NCBI GenBank assembly: GCA_023953905.1
Contig: JAMLJA010000017.1
Location: forward strand, 1 to 64,000
Reading direction: 5' to 3'
DNA length: 64,000 nt
DNA from: Rhizobiaceae bacterium
GTDB taxonomy: Bacteria > Pseudomonadota > Alphaproteobacteria > Rhizobiales > Rhizobiaceae
Position numbers and translations under genes: made by a program. The notes beneath the pieces are model-generated. The model was not told where the DNA came from and did no database searches. It saw nothing but the letters and a program-made list of their open reading frames with translations. Below, one piece after another: positions 1-8,493 of this stretch (its first letter is position 1; each line of letters opens with the position of its first letter).

Positions 1-535
1 CGGGAATGTTGGAAACGAAGGTGATGGTGGCGCCGAACTCGCCCATGGCCTTGGCGAATGACAGAATCATCCCCGCAATCACGCCAGGCACAATGAGCGG
101 CAGCGTGATCGTAACATAAACCCACAACGGATTGGCGCCAAGCGTTCCTGCCGCCGCCTCTAGCCTGTGATCCACGGCCTCAATCGAAAGGCGAATGGCC
201 CGCACCATGAGCGGAAAGCCCATGATGCCGCAGGCCAGCGCGGCACCGGTCCAGCGAAAGGAAAAGACGATGCCGAAATACTGGTCGAGGAAACCACCGA
301 TCGGTCCGCGCCGACCGAATGTCAAGAGCAGGAGATAGCCCGTCACCACCGGCGGCAGGATAAGTGGCAGATGCACGACGCCATTGAGAAGCGACTTGCC
401 GGGGAAGTGTACTCGCGCGAGAAGGTGGGCGACAAACAGCCCGAACGGAAGGCTGACAAAAGTGGCCCAACTCGCCACTTTCAGGGAAAGCCGAACCGCG
501 TTCCATTCATCGGGAGTGAGGTCCAGCCATTCCAT
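1..535 (-). CDS. modB: Molybdate ABC transporter permease ModB (3' end outside window)
   Basis: Inner-membrane permease that carries molybdate across the membrane with ModA (binding protein) and ModC (ATPase). About 178 codons are present, from an ATG at 535; the C-terminus lies left of the window. The N-terminus begins MEWLDLTPDEWNAVRLSLKV, followed by hydrophobic segments and the ModB-like stretch HLPLILPPVVTGYLLL. The permease EAA loop is seen as EAAAGTLGANPLWVYVTITL near residues 127-146, the site that contacts the ATPase. The start lies 42 bp after the modA stop in the same direction, so the two genes form an operon; modC is expected beyond the edge. Identity is from family motifs and neighbour; the start has only a modest ribosome site (AAGGGCG) upstream. 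Confidence 0.9.
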   Translation of the reverse strand, partial: MEWLDLTPDEWNAVRLSLKVASWATFVSLPFGLFVAHLLARVHFPGKSLLNGVVHLPLILPPVVTGYLLLLTFGRRGPIGGFLDQYFGIVFSFRWTGAALACGIMGFPLMVRAIRLSIEAVDHRLEAAAGTLGANPLWVYVTITLPLIVPGVIAGMILSFAKAMGEFGATITFVSNIP

Positions 536-577
536 GTCTTGGATTCGCAGCGCCCTTTTTGGTGCCGTTTGACAGGC

Positions 578-1369
578 CTATTTCGCCAATACAGTAAAGC
601 CTTGCTCCTCGAAAAGAGCTTTGGCCTTGCTGGTTTGCAGGCAGGAAAGGAACTTTGCCGCGCCGGCATTCTCAGATTCTGCCACCAGCGCCACCGGATA
701 GACGATCGGCGGATGCGTGTCCTCTGGGAATGTTCCGATCACCTTGACGTTCTTGTCGGCTGCCGCATCGGTTTTATAGACGATGCCCAATGTTGCCTCG
801 CCGGATGAGACAAGAGCCAGAGCGGCGCGAACATTGTCGGCCTGCGCAACCTTGCTTTCGACGGCCGACCAGACACCGAGCGTCTCAAGCGCTGCCTTGC
901 CATATTTCCCTGCGGGAACCGCATCGACATTCGCCATTGCCAGCCGGCCATCGCCAAGGACGCCGGACAGATCGAAACCCTGTGTGATCTCGATGTCGGT
1001 TGTCGAATCCACCGGCGCGATCAGAACGATTGAATTGCCCAGCAGCTGGACCTCCGTACCTTCCCTGATGAGACCCCGGTCGGCGAGATAGGTCATCCAG
1101 TCGAGATTGGCCGACATGAAGACATCGGCAGGCGCTCCCTGTTCGATCTGTTTCGCCAGCGTGGAGCTGCCGGCATAGGAGATCGTTGCCTTCCCGCCGA
1201 CCTCGGCAGCGCAGACTTCATTCACGGCATCCAATGCGTTCTTCAGGCTGGCCGCCGCGAAGACCGTGACGCCGTCAGCCGCTATGGCCGACTGAGCGGC
1301 CCCGAGCGACATCAGCGCAGCAAGGCCCAACACTGCAACCCCGACTTTTCTCCCGAAACGCATTTCCAC
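578..1369 (-). CDS. modA: Molybdate ABC transporter substrate-binding protein ModA
   Basis: Periplasmic molybdate/tungstate-binding protein of the ModABC importer. The 263-aa product has a Sec signal peptide at about residues 1-30, ending AAQSAIAADG, then the ModA N-terminal motif VTVFAAASLKNALDAV and the oxyanion-site region YAGSSTLAKQIEQGAPADVF. A second family segment, AMANVDAVPAGKYGKAALE, is seen around residues 144-162. Length is normal for ModA. The start could be the ATG at 1369 (MEMRFG) or at 1363 (MRFG). It is the first gene of the mod operon here. A ModE-like palindrome lies 26-50 bp upstream of the start, which fits repression when molybdate is plentiful. Confidence 0.95.
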   Translation of the reverse strand: MEMRFGRKVGVAVLGLAALMSLGAAQSAIAADGVTVFAAASLKNALDAVNEVCAAEVGGKATISYAGSSTLAKQIEQGAPADVFMSANLDWMTYLADRGLIREGTEVQLLGNSIVLIAPVDSTTDIEITQGFDLSGVLGDGRLAMANVDAVPAGKYGKAALETLGVWSAVESKVAQADNVRAALALVSSGEATLGIVYKTDAAADKNVKVIGTFPEDTHPPIVYPVALVAESENAGAAKFLSCLQTSKAKALFEEQGFTVLAK

Positions 1370-1395
1370 TTGCTCCTATCCCTCGCAAAAAACCA

Positions 1396-1422
1396 TATCG
1401 CTATGTTCATCGGTATATAACA
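1396..1422. promoter_or_regulatory. Candidate ModE operator upstream of modA
   Basis: The sequence has half-sites ATCGCTATGT (1397-1406) and TATATAAC (1414-1421), separated by about seven bases and arranged as an imperfect palindrome. The known Enterobacterial ModE site has the form ATCGCTATATA-spacer-TATATAACGAT, so both halves match well. The position just upstream of modA is where ModE represses the operon. No modE gene is in the window; it would have to lie elsewhere in the genome. Confidence 0.7.
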
Positions 1423-1626
1423 AAAAAGATCTACACCTCGTCAATCTAACGCTTTCAAGATTCTTAATCCGCTTCCGTTTGCTTCGAATGGAAATTTCGA
1501 CCTTGGGTCGTCTGGCAGAAATTCCGCAGACGTCCGGACTTCGACGCGAAGCGGCAACTTTTCGTCGGAGGCCGATGCGCGTATAGAGCCGGCAACGGTC
1601 AACGAGGCCACGTCTGCGGAGATGAA

Positions 1627-2307
1627 ATGAGCCAGAATTTTCTCATCGCACCATCGGTTCTATCTGCCGATTTCTCGCGCCTTGGAGACGAGGTCGAGGC
1701 GATCGACCGGGCCGGCGCCGACTGGATCCACCTCGATGTGATGGACGGTCATTTCGTGCCCAACATCAGTTTCGGACCGCCCATCATCAAGGCTCTGCGG
1801 CCGCGCACGAAGAAGTTCTTCGATTGCCATCTGATGATCGCACCGGTCGACGCTTATCTCCCGGCGTTCATCGACGCTGGCTGCGACCAGCTCACGGTAC
1901 ATGTCGAAGCCGGCCCCCACCTGCACCGCTCGCTCCAGACGATAAAGGCGGCGGGTCGCAAGGCCGGCGTCACTCTCAATCCAGCGACTCCCGAAACGGC
2001 CATCGAGCATGTTCTCGATCTCGTCGACACGGTTCTGGTGATGACCGTCAATCCAGGTTTCGGCGGGCAGGCGTTCATTTCCTCCATGCTTGAGAAGATA
2101 CGACGTATCAAGGCCATGATTGGCGGACGGCCGATCCGCATCGAGGTTGACGGAGGCATCGGCGCCAATACCGCAGGCGATGTCGCAAAGGCCGGCGCCA
2201 CGGTTCTCGTTGCAGGTGCCGCCGTCTTCAAAGGCGGGACGTTCGAAGCATACAGATCGAATATCGAGGCAATCCGCGGCGCGGCGACCGTTGTCAGGAG
2301 CGTCTGA
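1627..2307 (+). CDS. rpe: Ribulose-phosphate 3-epimerase
   Basis: Cytoplasmic TIM-barrel enzyme that interconverts ribulose 5-phosphate and xylulose 5-phosphate in the pentose phosphate and Calvin pathways. The 226-aa protein has the normal length. Metal and catalytic residues are visible: His35 and Asp37 in HLDVMDGHFVPN, His68 in FDCHLM, and Asp175 in EVDGGIG; the phosphate-binding loop VNPGFGGQAF is also present. The ATG at 1627 follows a GGAG ribosome site. It is separated by a single base from the downstream gph, so the two are co-transcribed, and the pair would feed pentulose phosphates made by the polyol genes to the right into central metabolism (inference). Confidence 0.96.
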   Translation: MSQNFLIAPSVLSADFSRLGDEVEAIDRAGADWIHLDVMDGHFVPNISFGPPIIKALRPRTKKFFDCHLMIAPVDAYLPAFIDAGCDQLTVHVEAGPHLHRSLQTIKAAGRKAGVTLNPATPETAIEHVLDLVDTVLVMTVNPGFGGQAFISSMLEKIRRIKAMIGGRPIRIEVDGGIGANTAGDVAKAGATVLVAGAAVFKGGTFEAYRSNIEAIRGAATVVRSV

Positions 2308-2308
2308 A

Positions 2309-3007
2309 ATGAGCGCAATGCAGGAACGCGCATGGCCGCAGGCCGTGCTTTTCGACCTTGACGGCACGCTTATCGATTCGGCAGCGGACATTCGTGGTGC
2401 GGTGAATGAGCTGTTGGCAGTTCATGGCCTGGCGCCTTTGCCGCTGGACGAAGTTCGCTCGATGATCGGTCGTGGCATCAAGGTCACCGTGGATCGCGCA
2501 TTTCGCGCCAGCGGTCGGCCGCTGGACAACGATGCGCTGGATCGCGCGAACGCGGAAATGGTCGACATCTACGCCAACCATCTGACGGAGTTCACCCAGC
2601 CCATGGCGGGCGCGGTGGAGACCCTCCAATCTATGAACGACGCAGGTATTCGGCTTGCCGTCGCCACCAACAAACCGCAGAGGGCGGCCGAGATCGTGCT
2701 CGAGCATTTCGACATGCTTTCCTATCTCGGGGCCGTGGTTGGCGGCGATGCAGGCGTGGCGAAGAAGCCCGCGCCCGATATATTGCTGGCCGCGCTTGAG
2801 CGGATGGGGCTCGACCCATGGAATGCGGTGATGGTGGGCGACAGCGGCGCGGATGTTGAATCGGCCAAGGCTGCGGGCATTCCCGTTGTGGTCATTCGCG
2901 GCGGCTATACAAATGTGCCGGCAGACGACCTTGGGGCTGATCTGGTGCTGGACTCGCTCGAACAGTTGCAGGCCTCGTTCCAGACCCTGAAGCGGCCGGC
3001 ACCCTGA
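2309..3007 (+). CDS. gph: Phosphoglycolate phosphatase-like HAD hydrolase
   Basis: HAD-superfamily phosphatase of 232 aa, most like phosphoglycolate phosphatase, which removes 2-phosphoglycolate. The nucleophile Asp16 and acid/base Asp18 are in LFDLDGTLIDSA. Motif II is VATNKPQRA, the motif III lysine is in GVAKKPAPDIL, and motif IV is MVGDSGADVESAKAAG. The frame is open further upstream, but the ATG at 2309 is chosen because it lies one base after the rpe stop and has a CAGGAG ribosome site at 2295-2300. The rpe-gph pairing is typical of proteobacterial pentose phosphate and photorespiratory salvage operons. A GACGCG-AAAA-CGCGTC hairpin starts in the stop codon, but it lacks a clear T-tract. 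Confidence 0.9.
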   Translation: MSAMQERAWPQAVLFDLDGTLIDSAADIRGAVNELLAVHGLAPLPLDEVRSMIGRGIKVTVDRAFRASGRPLDNDALDRANAEMVDIYANHLTEFTQPMAGAVETLQSMNDAGIRLAVATNKPQRAAEIVLEHFDMLSYLGAVVGGDAGVAKKPAPDILLAALERMGLDPWNAVMVGDSGADVESAKAAGIPVVVIRGGYTNVPADDLGADLVLDSLEQLQASFQTLKRPAP

Positions 3008-3133
3008 CGCGAAAACGCGTCATCCGTCGAGCACTTGTTGATCTTTTGTGACAATTGCCCAACTATGTGGGTGCTTAAGGCGGCGCGTTCTTTGATGCTG
3101 CCGCTCAGGCAGAGATAGGGAAGAGTGGACGTC

Positions 3134-4090
3134 ATGGCCGGCCGAGTGGTCACCCCATCAACGCGTCAGGACGATGCGGCACGTGCCGGCTGGCTCTATT
3201 ATGTTGCCGGCAATACGCAGGATCAGATCGCCACGAAGCTCGGCGTTTCGCGACAGAGCGCCCAGCGTTTGGTGTCGCTGGCGGTGTCCGAGGGGCTCGT
3301 AAAGGTCCGGCTGGATCACCCGATCAGCGAATGCATGGAACTGGCCGAAGCCCTGAGAACACGCTTCGCACTGGATCTCGTGGAAGTGGTTCCGAGCGAC
3401 CCCGGCAACCCGTCGACGACAATCGGTATCGCGGAAGCGGCGGCTGCGGAAATCGAGCGGCGGCTGCGGTCGCCCGATCCCATTATTCTCGCGATAGGCA
3501 CGGGGCGGACGCTGAAAGCGGCCATCGAGCAAATATCGCCAATGGAGTGCCCGCAGCACAAGATCGTCTCGCTCACGGGAAACATCGCTCCCGACGGCTC
3601 CGCTGCTTTCTACAACGTCATCTTCAGCATTGCCGATCTCATCAGCGCCCGCAGCTTTCCCATGCCTTTGCCCGTCATCGCGTCGTCAGAGGAAGAGCGG
3701 ACCATGCTGCACAGCCAGCCAATGATCAAGCATACGCTGGAACTGGCGGCACAGGCCGACGTCACATTTGTCGGTATTGGAGATCTGGGCCCGACTGCGC
3801 CGCTCTATGTCGATGGGTTCATATCGGAAGCCGAACTGAAAGCGCTGCAGAAAGCCGGCGCAGTGGCCGAGATCGTCGGGTGGGCCTTCGACCGGGAAGG
3901 CCGGCTGATCGACGGACTGACCAATGAGCGCGTGGCCGCATCGCCGCTGCCGTCTCGCGAACGCTCCCTGGTTGTCTGCCTGGGCATGGGAGAGGCCAAG
4001 CTGCCCGGGTTGAGGGCAGCCCTCAATCGCCGCCTCGTCAACGGCATCATCACGGACGAGCGCACCGCCGCCTCCCTTTTGGCCTCCTAG
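3134..4090 (+). CDS. SorC/DeoR-family sugar-binding transcriptional regulator of the polyol operon
   Basis: Transcription factor with an N-terminal helix-turn-helix (about residues 13-55, including GNTQDQIATKLGVSRQSAQR) and a C-terminal SorC effector domain related to sugar-phosphate isomerase folds, with segments AIGTGRTLKAAIEQ, VSLTGNIAPDGSAAFYN and VTFVGIGDLGP. It is 318 aa from the ATG at 3134; a GTG at 3125 is possible but sits too close to the AGGGA ribosome site. In rhizobia this subfamily sits beside sorbitol/mannitol transport operons, and here it directly precedes smoE in the same direction. A tandem 15-bp repeat lies in the intervening promoter and is the likely binding site. The effector is probably a polyol or its phosphorylated ketose (inference). 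Confidence 0.88.
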   Translation: MAGRVVTPSTRQDDAARAGWLYYVAGNTQDQIATKLGVSRQSAQRLVSLAVSEGLVKVRLDHPISECMELAEALRTRFALDLVEVVPSDPGNPSTTIGIAEAAAAEIERRLRSPDPIILAIGTGRTLKAAIEQISPMECPQHKIVSLTGNIAPDGSAAFYNVIFSIADLISARSFPMPLPVIASSEEERTMLHSQPMIKHTLELAAQADVTFVGIGDLGPTAPLYVDGFISEAELKALQKAGAVAEIVGWAFDREGRLIDGLTNERVAASPLPSRERSLVVCLGMGEAKLPGLRAALNRRLVNGIITDERTAASLLAS

Positions 4091-4195
4091 GCAGTCCCAG
4101 ACTCTCTCCTCAACATCCATGAATTTCGCCTACCCGGCGCGGACGCCGAGGGTCGAGCGTCCTTGCTCTTGCTGCAATGCAGCGACGAATCCGTG

Positions 4196-4247
4196 TTGAC
4201 ATCGGCTCGCATCGAGTATTTGCTCATCACTGGAGTATTTGCTCATC
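4196..4247 (+). promoter_or_regulatory. Promoter and tandem operator of the smo operon
   Basis: A TTGACA -35-like hexamer is at 4196-4201. Downstream, the 15-mer GAGTATTTGCTCATC occurs twice exactly, at 4214-4228 and 4233-4247, 19 bp apart (slightly under two helical turns). Each copy contains GAG-TATTTG-CTC, a short inverted repeat. Two identical sites overlapping the expected -10 and start region just before smoE are best explained as operators for the SorC-type regulator encoded immediately upstream. Confidence 0.65.
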
Positions 4248-4271
4248 TAAGAGTTTTGGGAGGACTATCGC

Positions 4272-5576
4272 ATGATCAGGACGCTCATTCTGAGCGCGAC
4301 CGCTAGCCTTTTGGCATTTGCGGCCCACGCGGAAACCATCACCATCGCCACAGTGAACAATGGCGACATGATCCGGATGCAAAAGCTGACGGATGATTTC
4401 ACCTCGAAGAACCCAGACATCGAACTGAACTGGGTCACCCTCGAGGAGAATGTTCTGCGTGAGCGCGTCACGACAGACATTGCCACCAAGGGCGGTCAGT
4501 ATGACGTCATGACGATCGGCACCTACGAGGTTCCGATTTGGGCCAAGCAGAACTGGTTGCTGCCGCTCGACAATCTCGGTGACGACTATGATGTCGCCGA
4601 CATCATCCCGGCTATTGCCGGCGGCCTTTCCGTGGACGGCAAGCTCTACGCTGCACCGTTCTACGGCGAATCGTCTTTCGTGATGTATCGGAAGGACCTG
4701 TTCGAAAAGGCCGGGCTGACGATGCCCGACGCGCCGACCTGGGACTTCGTTGGCGAAGCTGCTCGCAAGATCAAGGCCGACAACACCGATGTCAATGGCA
4801 TCTGCCTGCGCGGTAAGGCCGGCTGGGGCGAGAACATGGCTTTCCTGACCGCCATGTCGAATTCCTTCGGCGCCCGCTGGTTCGACGAGAACTGGCAGCC
4901 GCAGTTCGACCAGCCCGAGTGGAAGGAAACACTCGAGTTCTACGTAAACCTGATGAAGGATGCCGGCCCTCAGGGTGCCTCCTCCAACGGCTTCAACGAG
5001 AATCTCGCCCTCTTCCAGCAGGGCAAGTGCGCCATGTGGATCGATGCCACGGTGGCGGCTTCGTTCGTGACAAATCCGACCGACTCGACGGTTGCCGACA
5101 AGGTCGGTTTCGCGCTGGCGCCGGACAAGGGACTGGGCAAGCGCGGCAACTGGCTGTGGGCATGGTCCCTCGGAATCCCGGCGGGTTCACAGAAGGCTGA
5201 CGCCGCTCAGAAGTTCGTTTCTTGGGCCACGAGCAAGGCCTATCTCGAACTGGTCGCCTCCAAGGAGGGCTGGGCCAACGTGCCTCCCGGCACGCGCACC
5301 TCGCTCTACGAAAACCCCGAGTATCAGAAGGCCGCACCCTTCGCGAAGATGACGCTCGACTCCATCAATGCCGCCGACCCGAACAACCCGACGGTCAAGC
5401 CGGTGCCGTATACGGGCGTGCAGTTCGTAGCCATTCCTGAATTCCAGGGGCTCGGCACAACGGTCGGCCAGCTGTTCTCGGCAGCGCTCGCAGGACAGAT
5501 GTCCGTCGACGATGCGCTTGCCCAGGCACAGCAGGTATCGGTGCGTGAGATGACCCGCTCGGGCTACATCAAGTAA
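4272..5576 (+). CDS. smoE: Sorbitol/mannitol ABC transporter substrate-binding protein
   Basis: Periplasmic binding protein (cluster B, MalE-like) for polyols, 434 aa. It has a Sec signal peptide at residues 1-20 ending AFAAHAE. Family features include TIATVNNGDMIRMQKL at the mature N-terminus, the loop APFYGESSFVMYRKDLFEKAG and the tryptophan-rich segment GNWLWAWSLGIPAGSQ that lines the sugar site. The ATG has a strong GGGAGG ribosome site. It is the first structural gene of smoEFGK-mtlK. A GC-rich hairpin follows the stop, which would let this gene be expressed above the membrane components. Family assignment is strong; the exact substrate (sorbitol, mannitol or other polyol) is inferred from operon context. 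Confidence 0.92.
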   Translation: MIRTLILSATASLLAFAAHAETITIATVNNGDMIRMQKLTDDFTSKNPDIELNWVTLEENVLRERVTTDIATKGGQYDVMTIGTYEVPIWAKQNWLLPLDNLGDDYDVADIIPAIAGGLSVDGKLYAAPFYGESSFVMYRKDLFEKAGLTMPDAPTWDFVGEAARKIKADNTDVNGICLRGKAGWGENMAFLTAMSNSFGARWFDENWQPQFDQPEWKETLEFYVNLMKDAGPQGASSNGFNENLALFQQGKCAMWIDATVAASFVTNPTDSTVADKVGFALAPDKGLGKRGNWLWAWSLGIPAGSQKADAAQKFVSWATSKAYLELVASKEGWANVPPGTRTSLYENPEYQKAAPFAKMTLDSINAADPNNPTVKPVPYTGVQFVAIPEFQGLGTTVGQLFSAALAGQMSVDDALAQAQQVSVREMTRSGYIK

Positions 5577-5593
5577 CTCGCCTCCCAAGCACC

Positions 5594-5621
5594 CGGTCGC
5601 CCGATCTCCTTCGGGCGACCG
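5594..5621 (+). terminator. Intercistronic hairpin after smoE
   Basis: A perfect 10-bp inverted repeat, CGGTCGCCCG (5594-5603) and CGGGCGACCG (5612-5621) with an 8-base loop, lies between the smoE stop and the smoF ribosome site. There is no T-tract, so it is more likely an RNA-stabilising or partial-termination element that raises binding-protein levels relative to permeases than a full terminator. Confidence 0.7.
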
Positions 5622-5719
5622 CCTCACTCCCATGAAACCGTATCGTGCGCGCTCTGGCGCCACGATCTGCGCATTTCGCCACCGGCGGCGATCCTGAGAC
5701 CAGCGGGCAGGAGGAAAGC

Positions 5720-6592
5720 ATGGCCACCAGACAGACCCGAACGCTTGCGCGATTCATGATGGCACCCTCGGTCATCCTCCTGCTTTTCTGGATGATCGTG
5801 CCTCTGGCAATGACGCTGTGGTTCTCGTTCCAGAACTACAATCTGCTCAACCCGGGCAATGTCAGCTTTGCGGGGCTTTTCAACTACAAATTCTTCTACA
5901 CCGACCCTGCATTTTTCCAGTCCATCTGGAACACGCTCGCGATTGTCGGTGGCGTTCTGATCATCACCGTCATAGGCGGCATCGCACTGGCGCTTCTGCT
6001 GGACCAGCCGATGTTCGGCCAGGGCTTCGTGCGCATCCTGGTCATCTCGCCGTTCTTCGTCATGCCTCCCGTCGCCGCTCTGGTCTGGAAGAACATGATC
6101 ATGCACCCGGGTTACGGTGTGCTGGCGGATATCTCGCGGTTCTTTGGCTTGCAGCCGATCGACTGGTTCGCGCAATTGCCGCTAATCTCAATCATCATCA
6201 TCGTGGCCTGGCAGTGGCTTCCCTTCGCCACACTGATTCTGCTGACGGCGCTCCAATCCCTCGATGGAGAGCAGAAGGAAGCGGCCGAAATGGATGGTGC
6301 AAGCTTCGTCAGCCGTTTCTGGTACCTGACGCTTCCGCATCTCGCGCGCGCCATAACCGTGGTCATCCTGATCCAGACGATCTTCCTGCTGGGCGTCTAT
6401 GCTGAAATCCTGGTCACCACCAATGGCGGGCCCGGATACGCATCCACAAACCTGCCGTTCCTGATCTACCGAACCGCCCTGCTCGGCTATGACGTCGGCG
6501 GCGCATCGGCGGGCGGCATTACCGCCATCATCCTCGCCAACATCGTCGCTTTCTTCCTGATGCGCGCCGTCGGCAAGAACCTGGACAAGTAA
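5720..6592 (+). CDS. smoF: Polyol ABC transporter permease (first subunit)
   Basis: Integral inner-membrane permease of the polyol importer, 290 aa with six predicted membrane segments, e.g. FMMAPSVILLLFWMIVPLAM near the N-terminus and IVGGVLIITVIGGIALALLL. The EAA loop that docks to the ATPase reads EAAEMDGASFVSRFWYLTLP. The frame is open back to 5645, but the ATG at 5720 is chosen because an AGGAGGA ribosome site lies 7 bp before it and the protein then has the usual length. It lies between smoE and smoG; SmoF and SmoG would form the heterodimeric channel. Confidence 0.92.
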   Translation: MATRQTRTLARFMMAPSVILLLFWMIVPLAMTLWFSFQNYNLLNPGNVSFAGLFNYKFFYTDPAFFQSIWNTLAIVGGVLIITVIGGIALALLLDQPMFGQGFVRILVISPFFVMPPVAALVWKNMIMHPGYGVLADISRFFGLQPIDWFAQLPLISIIIIVAWQWLPFATLILLTALQSLDGEQKEAAEMDGASFVSRFWYLTLPHLARAITVVILIQTIFLLGVYAEILVTTNGGPGYASTNLPFLIYRTALLGYDVGGASAGGITAIILANIVAFFLMRAVGKNLDK

Positions 6593-6604
6593 GGGGAAGC
6601 TGAG

Positions 6605-7429
6605 ATGTCACGCGCAGTCTCCACCCAGACCAAATTCGGATGGACAATCGCGGCATGGCTCGTCGCCCTGCTGATCTTCTTTCCGATCCTCTACACGATC
6701 ATCACTTCGTTCAAGACCGAGACCGAGGCGATCGCCGGGTTCGACCTGATTCCTTCCGGCACATTGCAGAGCTATGCCGAGGTGGAGGCGCAGAACAGCT
6801 ATTTCAAGTTCTTCGTCAACTCCGTGATCCTTTCGGTCGGCTCCACGCTGCTGGCGCTCATCGTTGCCATCCCCGCCGCCTGGTCCATGGCATTCGCGCC
6901 GACCAACCGGACCAAAGACATTCTGATGTGGATGCTGTCCACGAAGATGATGCCGGCGGCCGCGGTTCTGGTGCCGATCTATCTTCTGTTCCGTGACGCG
7001 GGTCTGCTCGATTCGCGCGTTGGCCTTACCCTCATGCTGATGCTGATCAATCTGCCGATCGTCATCTGGATGCTCTACACTTATTTCCGCGAGATCCCGG
7101 GCGAGATCCTGGAAGCCTCGCGCATGGACGGTGCCTCGCTCTGGAATGAGATCGTCTACGTGCTGACCCCGATGGCCGTTCCCGGCATCGCTTCCACCAT
7201 GCTTCTCAACATCATCCTGGCGTGGAACGAGGCCTTCTGGACGCTACGGCTCACGACTACCAACGCCGCGCCTCTGACGGCATTCATCGCCTCGTTCTCC
7301 AGTCCGCAAGGCCTGTTCTGGGCGAAGCTGTCGGCAGCCTCCACACTGGCCATCGCGCCGATCCTGATTATGGGCTGGTTCTCCCAGAGACAGCTTGTAC
7401 GCGGGCTCACCTTCGGCGCGGTAAAATAA
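6605..7429 (+). CDS. smoG: Polyol ABC transporter permease (second subunit)
   Basis: Second inner-membrane permease of the importer, 274 aa, MalG-like. Membrane segments include TIAAWLVALLIFFPILYTII at the N-terminus and SVILSVGSTLLALIVAIPAA. The EAA motif is EASRMDGASLWNEIVYVLTP, which binds the ATPase SmoK. It begins 12 bp after smoF with a GGGGAAG ribosome site and is followed by smoK after about 20 bp, so all are on one transcript. Confidence 0.92.
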   Translation: MSRAVSTQTKFGWTIAAWLVALLIFFPILYTIITSFKTETEAIAGFDLIPSGTLQSYAEVEAQNSYFKFFVNSVILSVGSTLLALIVAIPAAWSMAFAPTNRTKDILMWMLSTKMMPAAAVLVPIYLLFRDAGLLDSRVGLTLMLMLINLPIVIWMLYTYFREIPGEILEASRMDGASLWNEIVYVLTPMAVPGIASTMLLNIILAWNEAFWTLRLTTTNAAPLTAFIASFSSPQGLFWAKLSAASTLAIAPILIMGWFSQRQLVRGLTFGAVK

Positions 7430-7451
7430 CGATCTTCGGGAGTATCAAGAC

Positions 7452-8456
<1,005 letters not shown>

Positions 8457-8493
8457 GGCGGACGCTCGACACAGATAGAGAGGGTCGCGTTCC

